38,457 nucleotides of DNA. Source: Sphingopyxis macrogoltabida (GTDB taxonomy: Bacteria; Pseudomonadota; Alphaproteobacteria; Sphingomonadales; Sphingomonadaceae). Below are positions 25,772-34,498 of this stretch, in pieces. Each line of letters begins with the position of its first letter. Within the stretch, counting starts at the first letter, position 1. A program made the translations under genes and the position numbers. The stretch is taken from positions 1 to 38,457 of the forward strand of contig QFPJ01000028.1 in assembly GCA_003241685.1 (NCBI GenBank), written 5' to 3'. The notes beneath the pieces were generated by a model. It searched no databases. It worked only from the letters and a program-made list of their open reading frames with translations, and was not told where the DNA came from.

Positions 25772-27871
25772 TCACTTGGCCACGCCCGGACCGCGACCGG
25801 CCTTGGCCTCGCGGGCGCTCCAACGGATATATTGATATATGTTGCGCAGATCCTCGTCGCCGATGTCGACTTTCGGCATCCCGCGCGCCTGCAGGGCGCC
25901 GCCCTGCACCACCTGCGCGAACGAGGCATAGTCCGCCGCCATGCCCGATTCGCGAAGATCAGGTGCCGTCCCCGCGGAGTGCAATTCCGCCCCGTGGCAG
26001 GCGCCGCAGGCAAAGGCATAATAGATCGCGCCCTTTTCGACCTTGGCGGGGTCGATCACGACGCCGGGCACGTCGATGGCGTTGACCGTGAAATCGGGCG
26101 GCGGCGTCGGCGGCAGCGCCGCCTTGCCGCCGATCGCGAAGGTCAGCAGCCGCCGCGTCTGAAGCCCGTATTTCCAGCCCTGATACATGCCCGGCGTTCC
26201 GCCCTCCGCCGTCCCGCCGCCGGGGCCGGACAGGACCGACACATATTGCTTGCCCTTCACCGAATAGGTGATCGGCGGCGCGATGATGCCCAGCTTCGCA
26301 TCGAAATGCCAAAGCTCCTTGCCCGTGCCGGCGTTGAAGGCCGAAAAGCGGCCGGTCAGATCGCCCTGAAAGACCAGGTCGCCCGACGTGCTCATCGCGC
26401 CGCCCATGATGCCGACCGGGCGGTCGAAACGCCATTTTATCTTCTGGGCCACGGGGTCCCATGCGATCAGCGAGCCGCGGCCGTCCATCGGATCCTTCGG
26501 ATCGACATAATAAGCGGTGTCGACGCCGACGCGCCCGCGATCCTTGCCGGGTTCATGATGCAGCAGTTCGTCGGACAGCGGCGAGACGGAAAAGCGCATG
26601 CCGAGCTGCCAATAGGGAATATAGACCAGCCCGGTCTTCGGGCTGTAGGACGAAGCCTGCCAGCTGTGCGCGCCATTATAGCTGGGATAGATGACGACAG
26701 GGCCGTTTTCATACCGGATGCCCGGCTTTTCAACCGGCCGTCCGGTTTTCAGGTCGATGCGTTCGGCCCAATTCTGCTTGGCATAGGCCTCGGCCGAGAT
26801 CAGCTTTCCGTTCGCGCGGTCGATGACATAGAAAAACCCGTTGCTGGGCGCCTGCATCATCACTTTGCGCGGTGTATCACCGATCCTGACGTCGGCCAGG
26901 ACGATATCGCTAGTCGCTTTCCAGTCCCAGCATTCGTGGGGATTATATTGGTAATGCCACTTATATTTGCCCGTATCGGCGTCGAGCGCGACGACCGATG
27001 CGAGGAACAGATTATCGTCACCCGCCTTGCCACGATAATGACAGTTCCACGGCCCTCCGTTGCCGACCCCGATCAGTACCTGGCGATATTCGGGATCATA
27101 GGTAATGCCGTTCCAGACGGTTCCGCCGCCGCCATATTTCCACCATTCGCCCGACCAGGTCTTGGCCGCCATTTCCATCGCGGCATCCTCGAAACCCTGT
27201 TTCGGGTCGCCGGGTACGGTAAAGAAGCGCCACAATATCTTTCCGGTGCGGGCGTCCATCGTCGTGACATATCCGCGCCCGCCAATATCCGCGCCGCTGG
27301 TGCCGATGATGATTTTGTCGCCCAGAACCCGCGGCGCCCCAGAACTGGTGGTGCGCGTTCCGGGCGCGATGAAATCGGTGTCCCAGACCACCTCCCCGGT
27401 CCTGGCGTCCAGCGCGATCAGATGACCCGATCGGGTGGCGGTATAGACCTTGCCCTCCCAATAGGCGACGCCGCGATTGGCGCCATATATGCGCGACGAC
27501 ACCTTGCCGTTGACCATCATCGGCTGGGCGTCATGGGTCCAGCGCAGCGCCCCGCTTTCCGCATCGACCGCATAGACCTTGCCATTGCCGCCGGGGAAAT
27601 AGATCGATCCGTCCACAGCGATCGGCGTCGCCTGGAGGATCGATTCGTCCGGAAGATCGAGCGACCAGGCCAGGCCCAGCTTGTCGATCGTCGATGTATC
27701 GATCTGGTCCAGCGTGCTGAAACGCTGTTCGGACGCATCCTGACCATGGCTGGCCCAATCATTTCCGCGACTCGCAATCGGAGGCTGCGACGGCCCGGAG
27801 CAGCCCGCCAGCACGCCAAGGATAATCATGCCGACCGTGCCGACCCGCAATGTAATCCTTCGCACCATCAT
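25772..27871 (-). CDS. PQQ-dependent quinohemoprotein dehydrogenase, lipoprotein (upstream copy)
   Basis: A paralogue of the next gene downstream, 699 residues. A lipoprotein signal with GVLAGC (Cys24), a PQQ propeller and a C-terminal cytochrome c with CGACH and a GMPKVD methionine follow in the same order. It shares the odd features of its neighbour: no Cys-Cys before the NRG segment (RIYGANRG), Asp195 instead of Glu (SGADIGG), and Cys277 (WNCH) with Cys314 (ECWDW) next to the predicted catalytic Asp316. The ATG at 27871 follows GGAG by 9 nt. It is first in the two-gene operon, with an operator palindrome 33 nt upstream of the start. Two different substrates, or an alcohol and an aldehyde step, are possible. 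Confidence 0.91.
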   Translation of the reverse strand: MMVRRITLRVGTVGMIILGVLAGCSGPSQPPIASRGNDWASHGQDASEQRFSTLDQIDTSTIDKLGLAWSLDLPDESILQATPIAVDGSIYFPGGNGKVYAVDAESGALRWTHDAQPMMVNGKVSSRIYGANRGVAYWEGKVYTATRSGHLIALDARTGEVVWDTDFIAPGTRTTSSGAPRVLGDKIIIGTSGADIGGRGYVTTMDARTGKILWRFFTVPGDPKQGFEDAAMEMAAKTWSGEWWKYGGGGTVWNGITYDPEYRQVLIGVGNGGPWNCHYRGKAGDDNLFLASVVALDADTGKYKWHYQYNPHECWDWKATSDIVLADVRIGDTPRKVMMQAPSNGFFYVIDRANGKLISAEAYAKQNWAERIDLKTGRPVEKPGIRYENGPVVIYPSYNGAHSWQASSYSPKTGLVYIPYWQLGMRFSVSPLSDELLHHEPGKDRGRVGVDTAYYVDPKDPMDGRGSLIAWDPVAQKIKWRFDRPVGIMGGAMSTSGDLVFQGDLTGRFSAFNAGTGKELWHFDAKLGIIAPPITYSVKGKQYVSVLSGPGGGTAEGGTPGMYQGWKYGLQTRRLLTFAIGGKAALPPTPPPDFTVNAIDVPGVVIDPAKVEKGAIYYAFACGACHGAELHSAGTAPDLRESGMAADYASFAQVVQGGALQARGMPKVDIGDEDLRNIYQYIRWSAREAKAGRGPGVAK

Positions 27872-27904
27872 TACCCAAAGCTCCGCCACTCAATCGTCAC
27901 AGAA

Positions 27905-27920
27905 TTGAGTTATGACTCGT
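27905..27920. promoter_or_regulatory. operator palindrome 1 (PQQ dehydrogenase side)
   Basis: TTGAGT-TATG-ACTCGT, one of six copies of a 16-bp inverted repeat in block B. It lies 33 nt upstream of the upstream PQQ dehydrogenase start, where it could overlap the promoter or 5' leader. Confidence 0.75.
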
Positions 27921-28022
27921 TTTTGTCAATCCCGAATATCGCGGCGCTTCCGGGACGCTCGAGCATATCCCGCGATCGATTTTCCGCTGTCGCGCTATTG
28001 GGGCGTTGACTAGATCAAAAAA

Positions 28023-28038
28023 TTGAGTCATCACTCGA
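28023..28038. promoter_or_regulatory. operator palindrome 2 (monooxygenase side)
   Basis: TTGAGT-CATC-ACTCGA, second copy in the same divergent region, 111 nt upstream of the luciferase-like monooxygenase start. Confidence 0.75.
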
Positions 28039-28149
28039 TTAAAGGAAATGCCGTGCTCGGCAATGTCCGAAGGATTCCCGGCGCCCGTTCATTCCGGGCT
28101 ACGGAACGAGTGCATGACCCAAATTAGCGAACCAGGAAGGACCTGAAAC

Positions 28150-29244
28150 ATGAGCGTCGGCGTCAACTTGAACTTCTCGAACTATTTCCAGCCCGCGATG
28201 AGCGATGAGGAGATGTACGCCAACGAGTTTCGGCTGGCCATCGCGGCCGAGGATATGGGCTTCGACATGCTGAATGCCGTCGAACATCATTTCGACGATT
28301 ATGCGCTTTGCCCCAATAATTTCATTGTCCTCGCCAACCTCGCCGCCAAGACGAAGCAGATCAAGCTGTGCCTGGGGGCGATCGTGGTCCCGTGGCATCA
28401 TGACATTCTGCGCATCGCGGAAAATATCGCGCAATTGGACACGATCACCGACGGGCGGCTTCTGGTCAGTTTTGCCCGCGGCCTTGCCAAGGACGAATAT
28501 GACGGTTTCCGCGTGGACATGGCGGAAGCCCGGGGACGGTTCGACGAAGCCACCCGCTTCATCACGGAGACGTTGCGTAGCGGCGTCGCCGAATATGACG
28601 GCGATTTCTTCAAACAACCCCGCGTCGAGATTCGCCCGCGCATGCCACGCCCGCTGGATGGCCGTCTGTTCTCCGCGGCGACGTCGATCGACTCCGTCCC
28701 CTCGGTGGCAAAGCTGGGCGCCGGCATCGTCACGGTGAATCAAGGCGGCATCGAAGCGCTCATGCCCAGCATCACGGCGCACCGCGAGATTTTCAAGGAA
28801 ACCTTCGGCCGCGAGGCGCCGCGCCCCACGATCGCGGAAGTGATGTTCTGCCACGAGGACGCAGCGGAAGCCGAGCGCATCGCGCGCGAATATGCGGCCA
28901 AGAACCTGGTGACCATCCTCGGCCATTACCGTCTGATCGATGTCGATTGGTCGAAGGTGAAGGGGTATGAAGCCTATGCCGCCGGCCAGCAGATGATGAT
29001 TGCGGCCGGCAAGGAAGCCCTGTTCGAAGCCTATGTAGCGAACCAGTTGTGGGGCACGCCCGAGCAGATCATCGAGAAATACCGCCAGCGCGTGGCGATC
29101 ACCGGCGGCCATGATCTGGTGCTGACGTGCAGCTTTGCCGGCCTGCCCTATGATCTCGTCGAATCGAGCATGCGGCTGTTCGCCGCTGAAGCGCTGCCCA
29201 CGATCCATGCGATCGAGCGCGAACAAACATCCGTGGCGGCTTGA
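28150..29244 (+). CDS. luciferase-like (LLM class) flavin-dependent monooxygenase
   Basis: A 364-residue TIM-barrel oxygenase of the bacterial luciferase family, expected to use reduced FMN and O2. The N-terminal part has AAEDMGFDMLNAVEHHF (EHHF at 45-48), then LCLGAIVVPWHHDILRIAEN and LDTITDGRL, all typical of the family. The flavin reductase at 36094-36636, which carries the same operator, is a ready partner. It is the first gene of a three-gene set with a cupin and a class II aldolase, and AGGAAGG lies upstream. The substrate is unknown; Baeyer-Villiger, desulfonation or hydroxylation reactions are all known in this family. Confidence 0.92.
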   Translation: MSVGVNLNFSNYFQPAMSDEEMYANEFRLAIAAEDMGFDMLNAVEHHFDDYALCPNNFIVLANLAAKTKQIKLCLGAIVVPWHHDILRIAENIAQLDTITDGRLLVSFARGLAKDEYDGFRVDMAEARGRFDEATRFITETLRSGVAEYDGDFFKQPRVEIRPRMPRPLDGRLFSAATSIDSVPSVAKLGAGIVTVNQGGIEALMPSITAHREIFKETFGREAPRPTIAEVMFCHEDAAEAERIAREYAAKNLVTILGHYRLIDVDWSKVKGYEAYAAGQQMMIAAGKEALFEAYVANQLWGTPEQIIEKYRQRVAITGGHDLVLTCSFAGLPYDLVESSMRLFAAEALPTIHAIEREQTSVAA

Positions 29245-29260
29245 GGCGCGGGAGGAACGG

Positions 29261-29614
29261 ATGACCCATATGATCGACATTTACTCCGACGAGGGCTTTG
29301 AACCGGTGAAGACCTCATCGCCCGACGTGTCCGCAAGCCAGCGGCTGCTGCATCACGACGCGGACAGCCATACCTACGTCGTGCTGTGGCAGACGCCGGG
29401 CGGCTATCTGGACAGCGAAGGCCTGCCCTATTCCGAAACCGCCGTGATCGTCTCCGGAGAGGTCGATATCGGCCTTCAGGGAGCCGAGCCGGTCACGCTG
29501 ACCCCCGGCAAGCTGTTTCACCGCCCCCGCGGTGCGCGGATGGTGCTGGATGCGAAGGGGCCGATGCGCATGCTCGTAACGGCCGTGGTTCAGCCGCCCG
29601 GAACGGGAGGCTGA
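29261..29614 (+). CDS. small cupin-fold protein
   Basis: A 117-residue single-domain beta-barrel protein. The second half has the cupin pattern: YSETAVIVSGEVDIGL, then LTPGKLFHRPRGARM. The usual metal-binding HxH of cupin motif 1 is not obvious. The start is the ATG at 29261 with GGAGGAA just upstream; a longer frame into the monooxygenase gene is not credible. It is 16 nt after the monooxygenase stop, so co-transcribed. It might be an isomerase, lyase or ligand-binding accessory protein. Confidence 0.8.
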   Translation: MTHMIDIYSDEGFEPVKTSSPDVSASQRLLHHDADSHTYVVLWQTPGGYLDSEGLPYSETAVIVSGEVDIGLQGAEPVTLTPGKLFHRPRGARMVLDAKGPMRMLVTAVVQPPGTGG

Positions 29615-29666
29615 ACCCGGGATCGCCGCCTGGCGACGCACAGACAGATGGGATGCATCGTTTCCG

Positions 29667-30407
29667 ATGACGATTGACGAACTTTATGAAAGCCCGGTCG
29701 TTCAGGCGGCTCGCCACGATCTGGCGGTGGCGCTGCGCGCCGCGGACCATTTCGGCTATTCGGAAGGCATCTGCAATCATTTCAGCCTGATGCTGACCGA
29801 CGGGTCCGACCGCTTCCTGATCAATCCGCGCGGCATCCACTGGAGCATGATGACGGCGGACGATATCGTGCTGGTCGACGCCCATGCGCAGCGACTGGCC
29901 GGCCGCCACGACGTGGAACCCACGGCGGCCTTCATCCATGCCGCGATCCATCGGGGAACGGGGCATCAATGCGTCCTGCACACGCATATGCCCTATGCAA
30001 CGGCGCTGACGCTGACGAAGGATGGAGTGCCCGACACGACGCTGTCGCAGAACGCGATGCGCTTTCACCGGCGCATCGCCTATGATTCCACCTATGGCGG
30101 ACTGGCGCTGGACGCGACGGAGGGCGAACGCATCGCCGCGGCGATAGACGGCCGGGATATCGCCTTTCTCGCCAATCATGGCGTGATCGTGTGCGGCGAG
30201 AAAGTCTCCTACGCCTTCGATGATCTTTATTATCTGGAGATCGCGTGCCGGCTGGAAATGATTGCGGCGGCCAGCGGCCGGCCATTGGCGCCGGTCAGCG
30301 ACAATCTGGCGATGCACGTCCGTCGGCAGTTCGAGGACGAACGCGCCCAATCCGATCTCTTCTTCGCCTCGCTCAAACAGCGCATCGGCGAATACAGGCC
30401 CGCTTAA
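29667..30407 (+). CDS. class II aldolase/adducin-family protein
   Basis: A 246-residue zinc enzyme fold related to fuculose-phosphate aldolase. The expected zinc ligands are His105 and His107 (VLHTHMPY) and His171 (FLANHGVIVCG). NHFS at 37-40 belongs to the substrate loop, and Glu84 (EPTAAFIH) is at the position of the usual catalytic acid. The family also holds decarboxylases and dehydratase-like members, so carbon-carbon cleavage is likely but not proven. It is the last gene of the monooxygenase-cupin-aldolase set. Confidence 0.9.
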   Translation: MTIDELYESPVVQAARHDLAVALRAADHFGYSEGICNHFSLMLTDGSDRFLINPRGIHWSMMTADDIVLVDAHAQRLAGRHDVEPTAAFIHAAIHRGTGHQCVLHTHMPYATALTLTKDGVPDTTLSQNAMRFHRRIAYDSTYGGLALDATEGERIAAAIDGRDIAFLANHGVIVCGEKVSYAFDDLYYLEIACRLEMIAAASGRPLAPVSDNLAMHVRRQFEDERAQSDLFFASLKQRIGEYRPA

Positions 30408-30597
30408 GGCGGGGATCGGCCTTAACGGAATCGGCGAATATTGCGGACGAGGCACGGGCGCGAACCGACGGCCGGCCGGTCCCTTTCGCAACCAGCGGAG
30501 AAACGCCCGTCCCCCATCGCGGCCGCAGTCGGCTGGCCCGACGGACCTGGCGCGCCGCGAAGCGGGAATATAGGACCATAGCGGTCGAACGATCCGA

Positions 30598-31854
30598 TCA
30601 GCCGGGAAGTTCGCCCACCCTGAACAGCGGTATCGTCGCCGGGCCGGGGCGCGACAGCATGTGCAATGCGATGATGGTCGTGATCAGGCCCGCGACCACC
30701 AGGCCGGCGGCCAGCCATACACCGCCGACCACGCCGCCGGTCCCCGAGCCGACCCCGGCCGACAGCATCAGCGGCCCAGCGCCATTGCCCAGAAGCACGA
30801 TGGGGCTCATCATCACCGCTGCGCGGCGCGTCGGTTCGGCCCGGATGAACACGCCCAGCTGGCCAGGCTGCAACGAGGGCCAGAACAGGCTGAACAGTGT
30901 GATAGCCACCGAAAACACCAGCACGCTGCTGCTGATGCCCAGAACGCAAACCACCGCAATCTGGAGTATCCCGCCGACGACGAGCAGAGGGAAGGCCGCG
31001 ACGCGGCGCGCCAGCCAGGCCCCGGCCAGCCCGGCAACGACCTGACCGAACAGCGATGCCGCAAATGCCGATGCGATCTGGTTCGCGTCGAGGCCGCGAG
31101 CCACGCCCAACCGTTCCGCATAGCCCCACAGCCCGCCCATTCCGCAATTCTGGATGAACACGGCAACGCCGAACAGGATCAGCCCGGCCGGCCACCGGCC
31201 GCCCTTCCCGCTCCCGTCACCATCGCCGTCGGCCACCTGCACCCGGTCGACCAGAAGCGGCGCGCAAAGCGCCGCGACAAGGGCCGACGCCGCCAGGACC
31301 AGAAATACGCTGAGCCGCCCGAACATCGGATCGAGGGCGACCGGGATCAGATAGGCGAACAATATCTGCGGCAGACATCCCAGTCCCAGCAACAGCCCGC
31401 TCATCAGTTCCGGACGACGGCTGTGCGCCGCGATCAGGTTGACGCAGGCGAGGAGCAGCCCTTCCAGCAATCCGGCCGCCAATCGCAGCGCGAAGATCTG
31501 TCCCGCACCGGTCGCGGCCAGGGTCGAAAGATTGACGATCGCGAGGAGTATCGATGCCGTCACGAGCTTGGCGCGCAAACGCCGGTTCATCAGGCGCGGC
31601 CCGACCGCGGCGCCCAATGCGACCGAGAATATCTCGACAGTCAGCAACGCGCCAACAGACCGTTGATCAAGCAGGCCGCGGTCCACGATGCTGCCCAGCA
31701 GCAACGGTTCGAGGCCGAAGACCAGCAGCACGACGCTGCCAATAACCAAGGCCGCCGTCAGGACCCGCCGGCTTTCGATGAAGGGACCATGGGTTGAAAA
31801 GGCAGCAGCGACCAATGGGACCTCTATTTTTTTGAGTCGTAACTCGTTTTTCAT
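30598..31854 (-). CDS. MFS-type transporter
   Basis: A 418-residue inner-membrane protein with about twelve hydrophobic segments in two groups of six. They are separated by a Gly/Asp-rich cytoplasmic loop (about 208-224, DGDGDGSGKGG) as in major facilitator transporters. It is likely the inner-membrane carrier for the compound handled by block B. The start is uncertain. The ATG at 31854 has a weak ribosome site and would put the operator at 31832-31847 inside codons 3-8. A TTG at 31815 has AGAGG upstream and would leave the operator just in front of the gene. The first membrane segment begins after both. Confidence 0.85.
   Translation of the reverse strand: MKNELRLKKIEVPLVAAAFSTHGPFIESRRVLTAALVIGSVVLLVFGLEPLLLGSIVDRGLLDQRSVGALLTVEIFSVALGAAVGPRLMNRRLRAKLVTASILLAIVNLSTLAATGAGQIFALRLAAGLLEGLLLACVNLIAAHSRRPELMSGLLLGLGCLPQILFAYLIPVALDPMFGRLSVFLVLAASALVAALCAPLLVDRVQVADGDGDGSGKGGRWPAGLILFGVAVFIQNCGMGGLWGYAERLGVARGLDANQIASAFAASLFGQVVAGLAGAWLARRVAAFPLLVVGGILQIAVVCVLGISSSVLVFSVAITLFSLFWPSLQPGQLGVFIRAEPTRRAAVMMSPIVLLGNGAGPLMLSAGVGSGTGGVVGGVWLAAGLVVAGLITTIIALHMLSRPGPATIPLFRVGELPG
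31832..31847. promoter_or_regulatory. operator palindrome 3 (transporter side)
   Basis: TTGAGT-CGTA-ACTCGT. Overlaps the first codons of the MFS gene if it starts at 31854, or lies 17 nt upstream if it starts at 31815. Confidence 0.7.
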
Positions 31855-31874
31855 ATTTCCAATTGGGTAGCAAG

Positions 31875-31888
31875 GCTCAATATTGAGC
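31875..31888. promoter_or_regulatory. perfect palindrome with the same half-sites everted
   Basis: GCTCAATATTGAGC, a perfect 14-bp palindrome. Its half-sites (CTCAA, TTGAG) are those of the block B operator but in reversed order with a 2-nt spacer. It may be an extra binding arrangement or overlap the promoter. Confidence 0.45.
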
Positions 31889-31965
31889 GCATCGCGCGCC
31901 CCGGCGCCCGAGTCTCTTCAGGAAAAATCCCGGAAAACGCCCATTTTCGTCCAGCATCTTGACGG

Positions 31966-31991
31966 GCTCAATAATTTGAGTCACACCTCAA
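31966..31991. promoter_or_regulatory. operator palindrome 4 with an extra half-site (receptor side)
   Basis: TTGAGT-CACA-CCTCAA (31976-31991) is the fourth copy, preceded by an everted CTCAA half-site at 31967-31971, so three half-sites lie in a row. It ends 65 nt upstream of the TonB-dependent receptor start. Confidence 0.7.
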
Positions 31992-32056
31992 ATATTGTCA
32001 CGATGTCGGGCAAGGACAGATAAAGCACCGCCCGTCTCAACAAAAAGGGAACTGTC

Positions 32057-34369
32057 ATGATAACGTCGAAAATCTGCGCAGCGCGCCAGGTCCTTCTTCG
32101 AGGGGCGAGTATGGCGGTCCTCTTCGCGGCCAGCACGGCCGCCGCTCAAACGATGCCGCCGGCCCAGGAAGAAGCCGCGGAACCGATCCAGGGCGAAATT
32201 GTCGTCACTGCGCAGCGGCGAAGTGAAAATCTGCAATCGGTGCCGATTTCGATTCAGGCCATCGGTTCGGATGCCCTGGCCGACCGCGGCATCCACAGCC
32301 CGCAGGATCTGGCACAGTTTACGCCCAATGTTTCCATCACCGCGCCGGCCGGCGCGGGCAGCCAGCCCAGCGTGACGATCCGCGGGATCGGACTCAATGA
32401 TTTCAATACCAACAACTCCGGCCCGAACGGCATCTACAACGACGAATTCTACATCAGTTCGCCCATTGCGCAGGGATCGGGCTTTTTCGATCTGGAGCGC
32501 ATCGAGGTCCTGAAGGGCCCGCAAGGCACCCTATATGGCCGGAATACCAGCGGCGGCGCCGTCAACCTGATCTCGGCCAAGCCGACCGACAGCTTCACCG
32601 CCCGCGCGCATGCCGAATATGGCTCCTACGATACCGTCAATGTGGAAGGCGCGCTGGGCGGCCCGATCGGTTCGACCCTGTCGGGACGCATCGCGGCCGT
32701 TTATAATTATTCGGACGGCTATACGAAAAACTTCTTCCGCGACCGGAACGAAAACGGCACCAACAATTACGCGATCCGCGCGCAACTGCTCTGGACGCCG
32801 ACCGATGATCTCAGCATCCTGCTCAAGGAACAGTTCACGCGGTCGAAGACCCGCGCCGCCATGTATAAATTCTATGGCACGCTCGATCCCCTGACCGGTG
32901 CGAGATGCTCCGTCGCCGACGTCTATGCGATGCAGTGCGTGGACCTGTTCGGCTATGGCGGTCGCCCCGGCTTTTATGAGGGCGACTATAACCGCAACGA
33001 AAAGTCGACCCTCACCGATTCACAGACCACGCTCCGCATCGATTATCGCTTGGGCAGCATCGATCTGGTCTCCCTGACCGGCTATGACAATGCCAAGCGC
33101 TTTCAGGCGGAAGACACCGATTCGTCGGCGGTTCGCAGCCTGGAAATCGACTATACGACGCGGTCGGAGGAATTTACCCAGGAACTGCGTGCCGGCCAGA
33201 CCGAGAGCAATTACAACTGGGTCGCCGGCGCCTATTTCCTGTCCGAAGTGCTGACGCAGGATCAGCCGCTGTCGCTCCTTCTCGACCTCGACGATCTGCT
33301 CGGGCCTGGTGGCGCCGACGGCGTTGCCAATATTCAGAGCACGTTGAACCGCCAGAAGACCAAGTCGTTCGCGCTGTTCGGACAGGGTGAGGTGGAAGTG
33401 GCCGATGGGCTGCGCCTGATCGCCGGCGCGCGCTACACATGGGACAAGAAACGTTTCGCGTCGACGTCCTTCGATAATTTCCAGATGGGCGGCAAGGACA
33501 ATTTCGGACCGCCGACCAACGTGTCGACCGTCGACAACTCGCTGTCGGAAGAAAAATTCAACTGGCGCCTCGGCGCAAACTATCGCTTCTCGCCCGATTT
33601 GATGGCCTATGTGAATTTTTCGACCGGCTATAAGGGCGGCGGGTTCAACGGCGGCTTCCTGAGCAGCGATCCGGGCCTGCGCGAACTGCAGTTGCAAGCA
33701 TTCAAGCCGGAGACGGTCACCGCTTATGAGGCGGGCTTCAAGTCGAGCCTGTTCGATCGCGCCGTTACGTTCAACCTGGCGGCCTTTTACAATGATTATC
33801 GCAATCAGCAGGTCCAAGTCCTGGTGCCGAGCCCGATCCCCGGCGAACCGTCCTTCTTCGCGCTCGACAATGCCAAGAAGTCGCGTGTTTACGGCATCGA
33901 TGCCGATCTGACGATCCGGCCGACCAGCGAATTGACGCTGATGGGTCAGCTCGGCCTGCTCAATTCGCGTCTGAAAGAGTTTGTGTCGGGCCGCGATCCG
34001 ACGCAACCCGACTATTCGGGCAACAAGCTGGCCCAGGCGCCGTCCACCAGCCTGACGCTTTCGGCCGACTGGCGCAAACCGCTAGGCGACAACGAACTGA
34101 CGCTCCACTGGGACTCAAACTACCGCAGCACGATGTTCTTCGACCCGTCGAACAATCCGTACACCGCGCAGCCGTCCTATTGGCTGCACAACGCCCGGAT
34201 TTCCTTCAGTCTGAAAGACGGCCGCTATGAACTGGGCGCCTTTGCGCGCAATCTGACCAAGAAGAAATATCTGGTCTGGAACGCCGACCTCTCGGACCCG
34301 TTCGGCGTCCTGACCGCCATCGTCGGAACGCCGCGGATCTTCGGCGTCGATTTCAACTATAAATACTGA
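32057..34369 (+). CDS. TonB-dependent outer-membrane receptor
   Basis: A 770-residue outer-membrane importer. A signal peptide (cleavage near ASTAAAQT, about residue 30) and a TonB-box-like EIVVTAQRR (about 50-58) come first. The plug domain has VTIRGIGLNDFNT and RIEVLKGPQGTLYGRNTSGGAVNLIS, and a 22-strand-type barrel ends in GVDFNYKY with a terminal aromatic residue. This is the broad sphingomonad group that imports varied organic compounds as well as iron complexes. The catabolic neighbours and the shared operator argue for an organic substrate. It is transcribed divergently from the MFS gene. Confidence 0.95.
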   Translation: MITSKICAARQVLLRGASMAVLFAASTAAAQTMPPAQEEAAEPIQGEIVVTAQRRSENLQSVPISIQAIGSDALADRGIHSPQDLAQFTPNVSITAPAGAGSQPSVTIRGIGLNDFNTNNSGPNGIYNDEFYISSPIAQGSGFFDLERIEVLKGPQGTLYGRNTSGGAVNLISAKPTDSFTARAHAEYGSYDTVNVEGALGGPIGSTLSGRIAAVYNYSDGYTKNFFRDRNENGTNNYAIRAQLLWTPTDDLSILLKEQFTRSKTRAAMYKFYGTLDPLTGARCSVADVYAMQCVDLFGYGGRPGFYEGDYNRNEKSTLTDSQTTLRIDYRLGSIDLVSLTGYDNAKRFQAEDTDSSAVRSLEIDYTTRSEEFTQELRAGQTESNYNWVAGAYFLSEVLTQDQPLSLLLDLDDLLGPGGADGVANIQSTLNRQKTKSFALFGQGEVEVADGLRLIAGARYTWDKKRFASTSFDNFQMGGKDNFGPPTNVSTVDNSLSEEKFNWRLGANYRFSPDLMAYVNFSTGYKGGGFNGGFLSSDPGLRELQLQAFKPETVTAYEAGFKSSLFDRAVTFNLAAFYNDYRNQQVQVLVPSPIPGEPSFFALDNAKKSRVYGIDADLTIRPTSELTLMGQLGLLNSRLKEFVSGRDPTQPDYSGNKLAQAPSTSLTLSADWRKPLGDNELTLHWDSNYRSTMFFDPSNNPYTAQPSYWLHNARISFSLKDGRYELGAFARNLTKKKYLVWNADLSDPFGVLTAIVGTPRIFGVDFNYKY

Positions 34370-34390
34370 CGGCTAAAGCAGGCTCTCCCA

Positions 34391-34426
34391 GGCGGGTGAT
34401 CCCAGGCAACGAAGGGATCATCCGCC
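34391..34426. terminator. hairpin between receptor and TetR genes
   Basis: Stem GGCGGGTGATCCC (34391-34403) with GGGATCATCCGCC (34414-34426), 13 pairs including one G-T wobble, loop of 10 nt. It lies between converging genes; there is no clear T run on either side, so termination strength is uncertain. Confidence 0.6.
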
Positions 34427-34498
34427 GCCCCTGACATCGCTGATCCGGGGGCTTTCCGGCCGCGGGGGATGAGCGATCGGCCGCTGTCCCGGCCGCTG

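Noticed and set aside
25757..28009. 750-codon plus-strand frame across the upstream PQQ dehydrogenase
   Set aside because: Antisense shadow; the minus strand has signal, propeller and haem motifs, and the product of this frame shows no domain.
30661..31797. 378-codon plus-strand frame across the MFS gene
   Set aside because: Gln/Arg-rich product of antisense reading; the hydrophobic pattern belongs to the minus strand.
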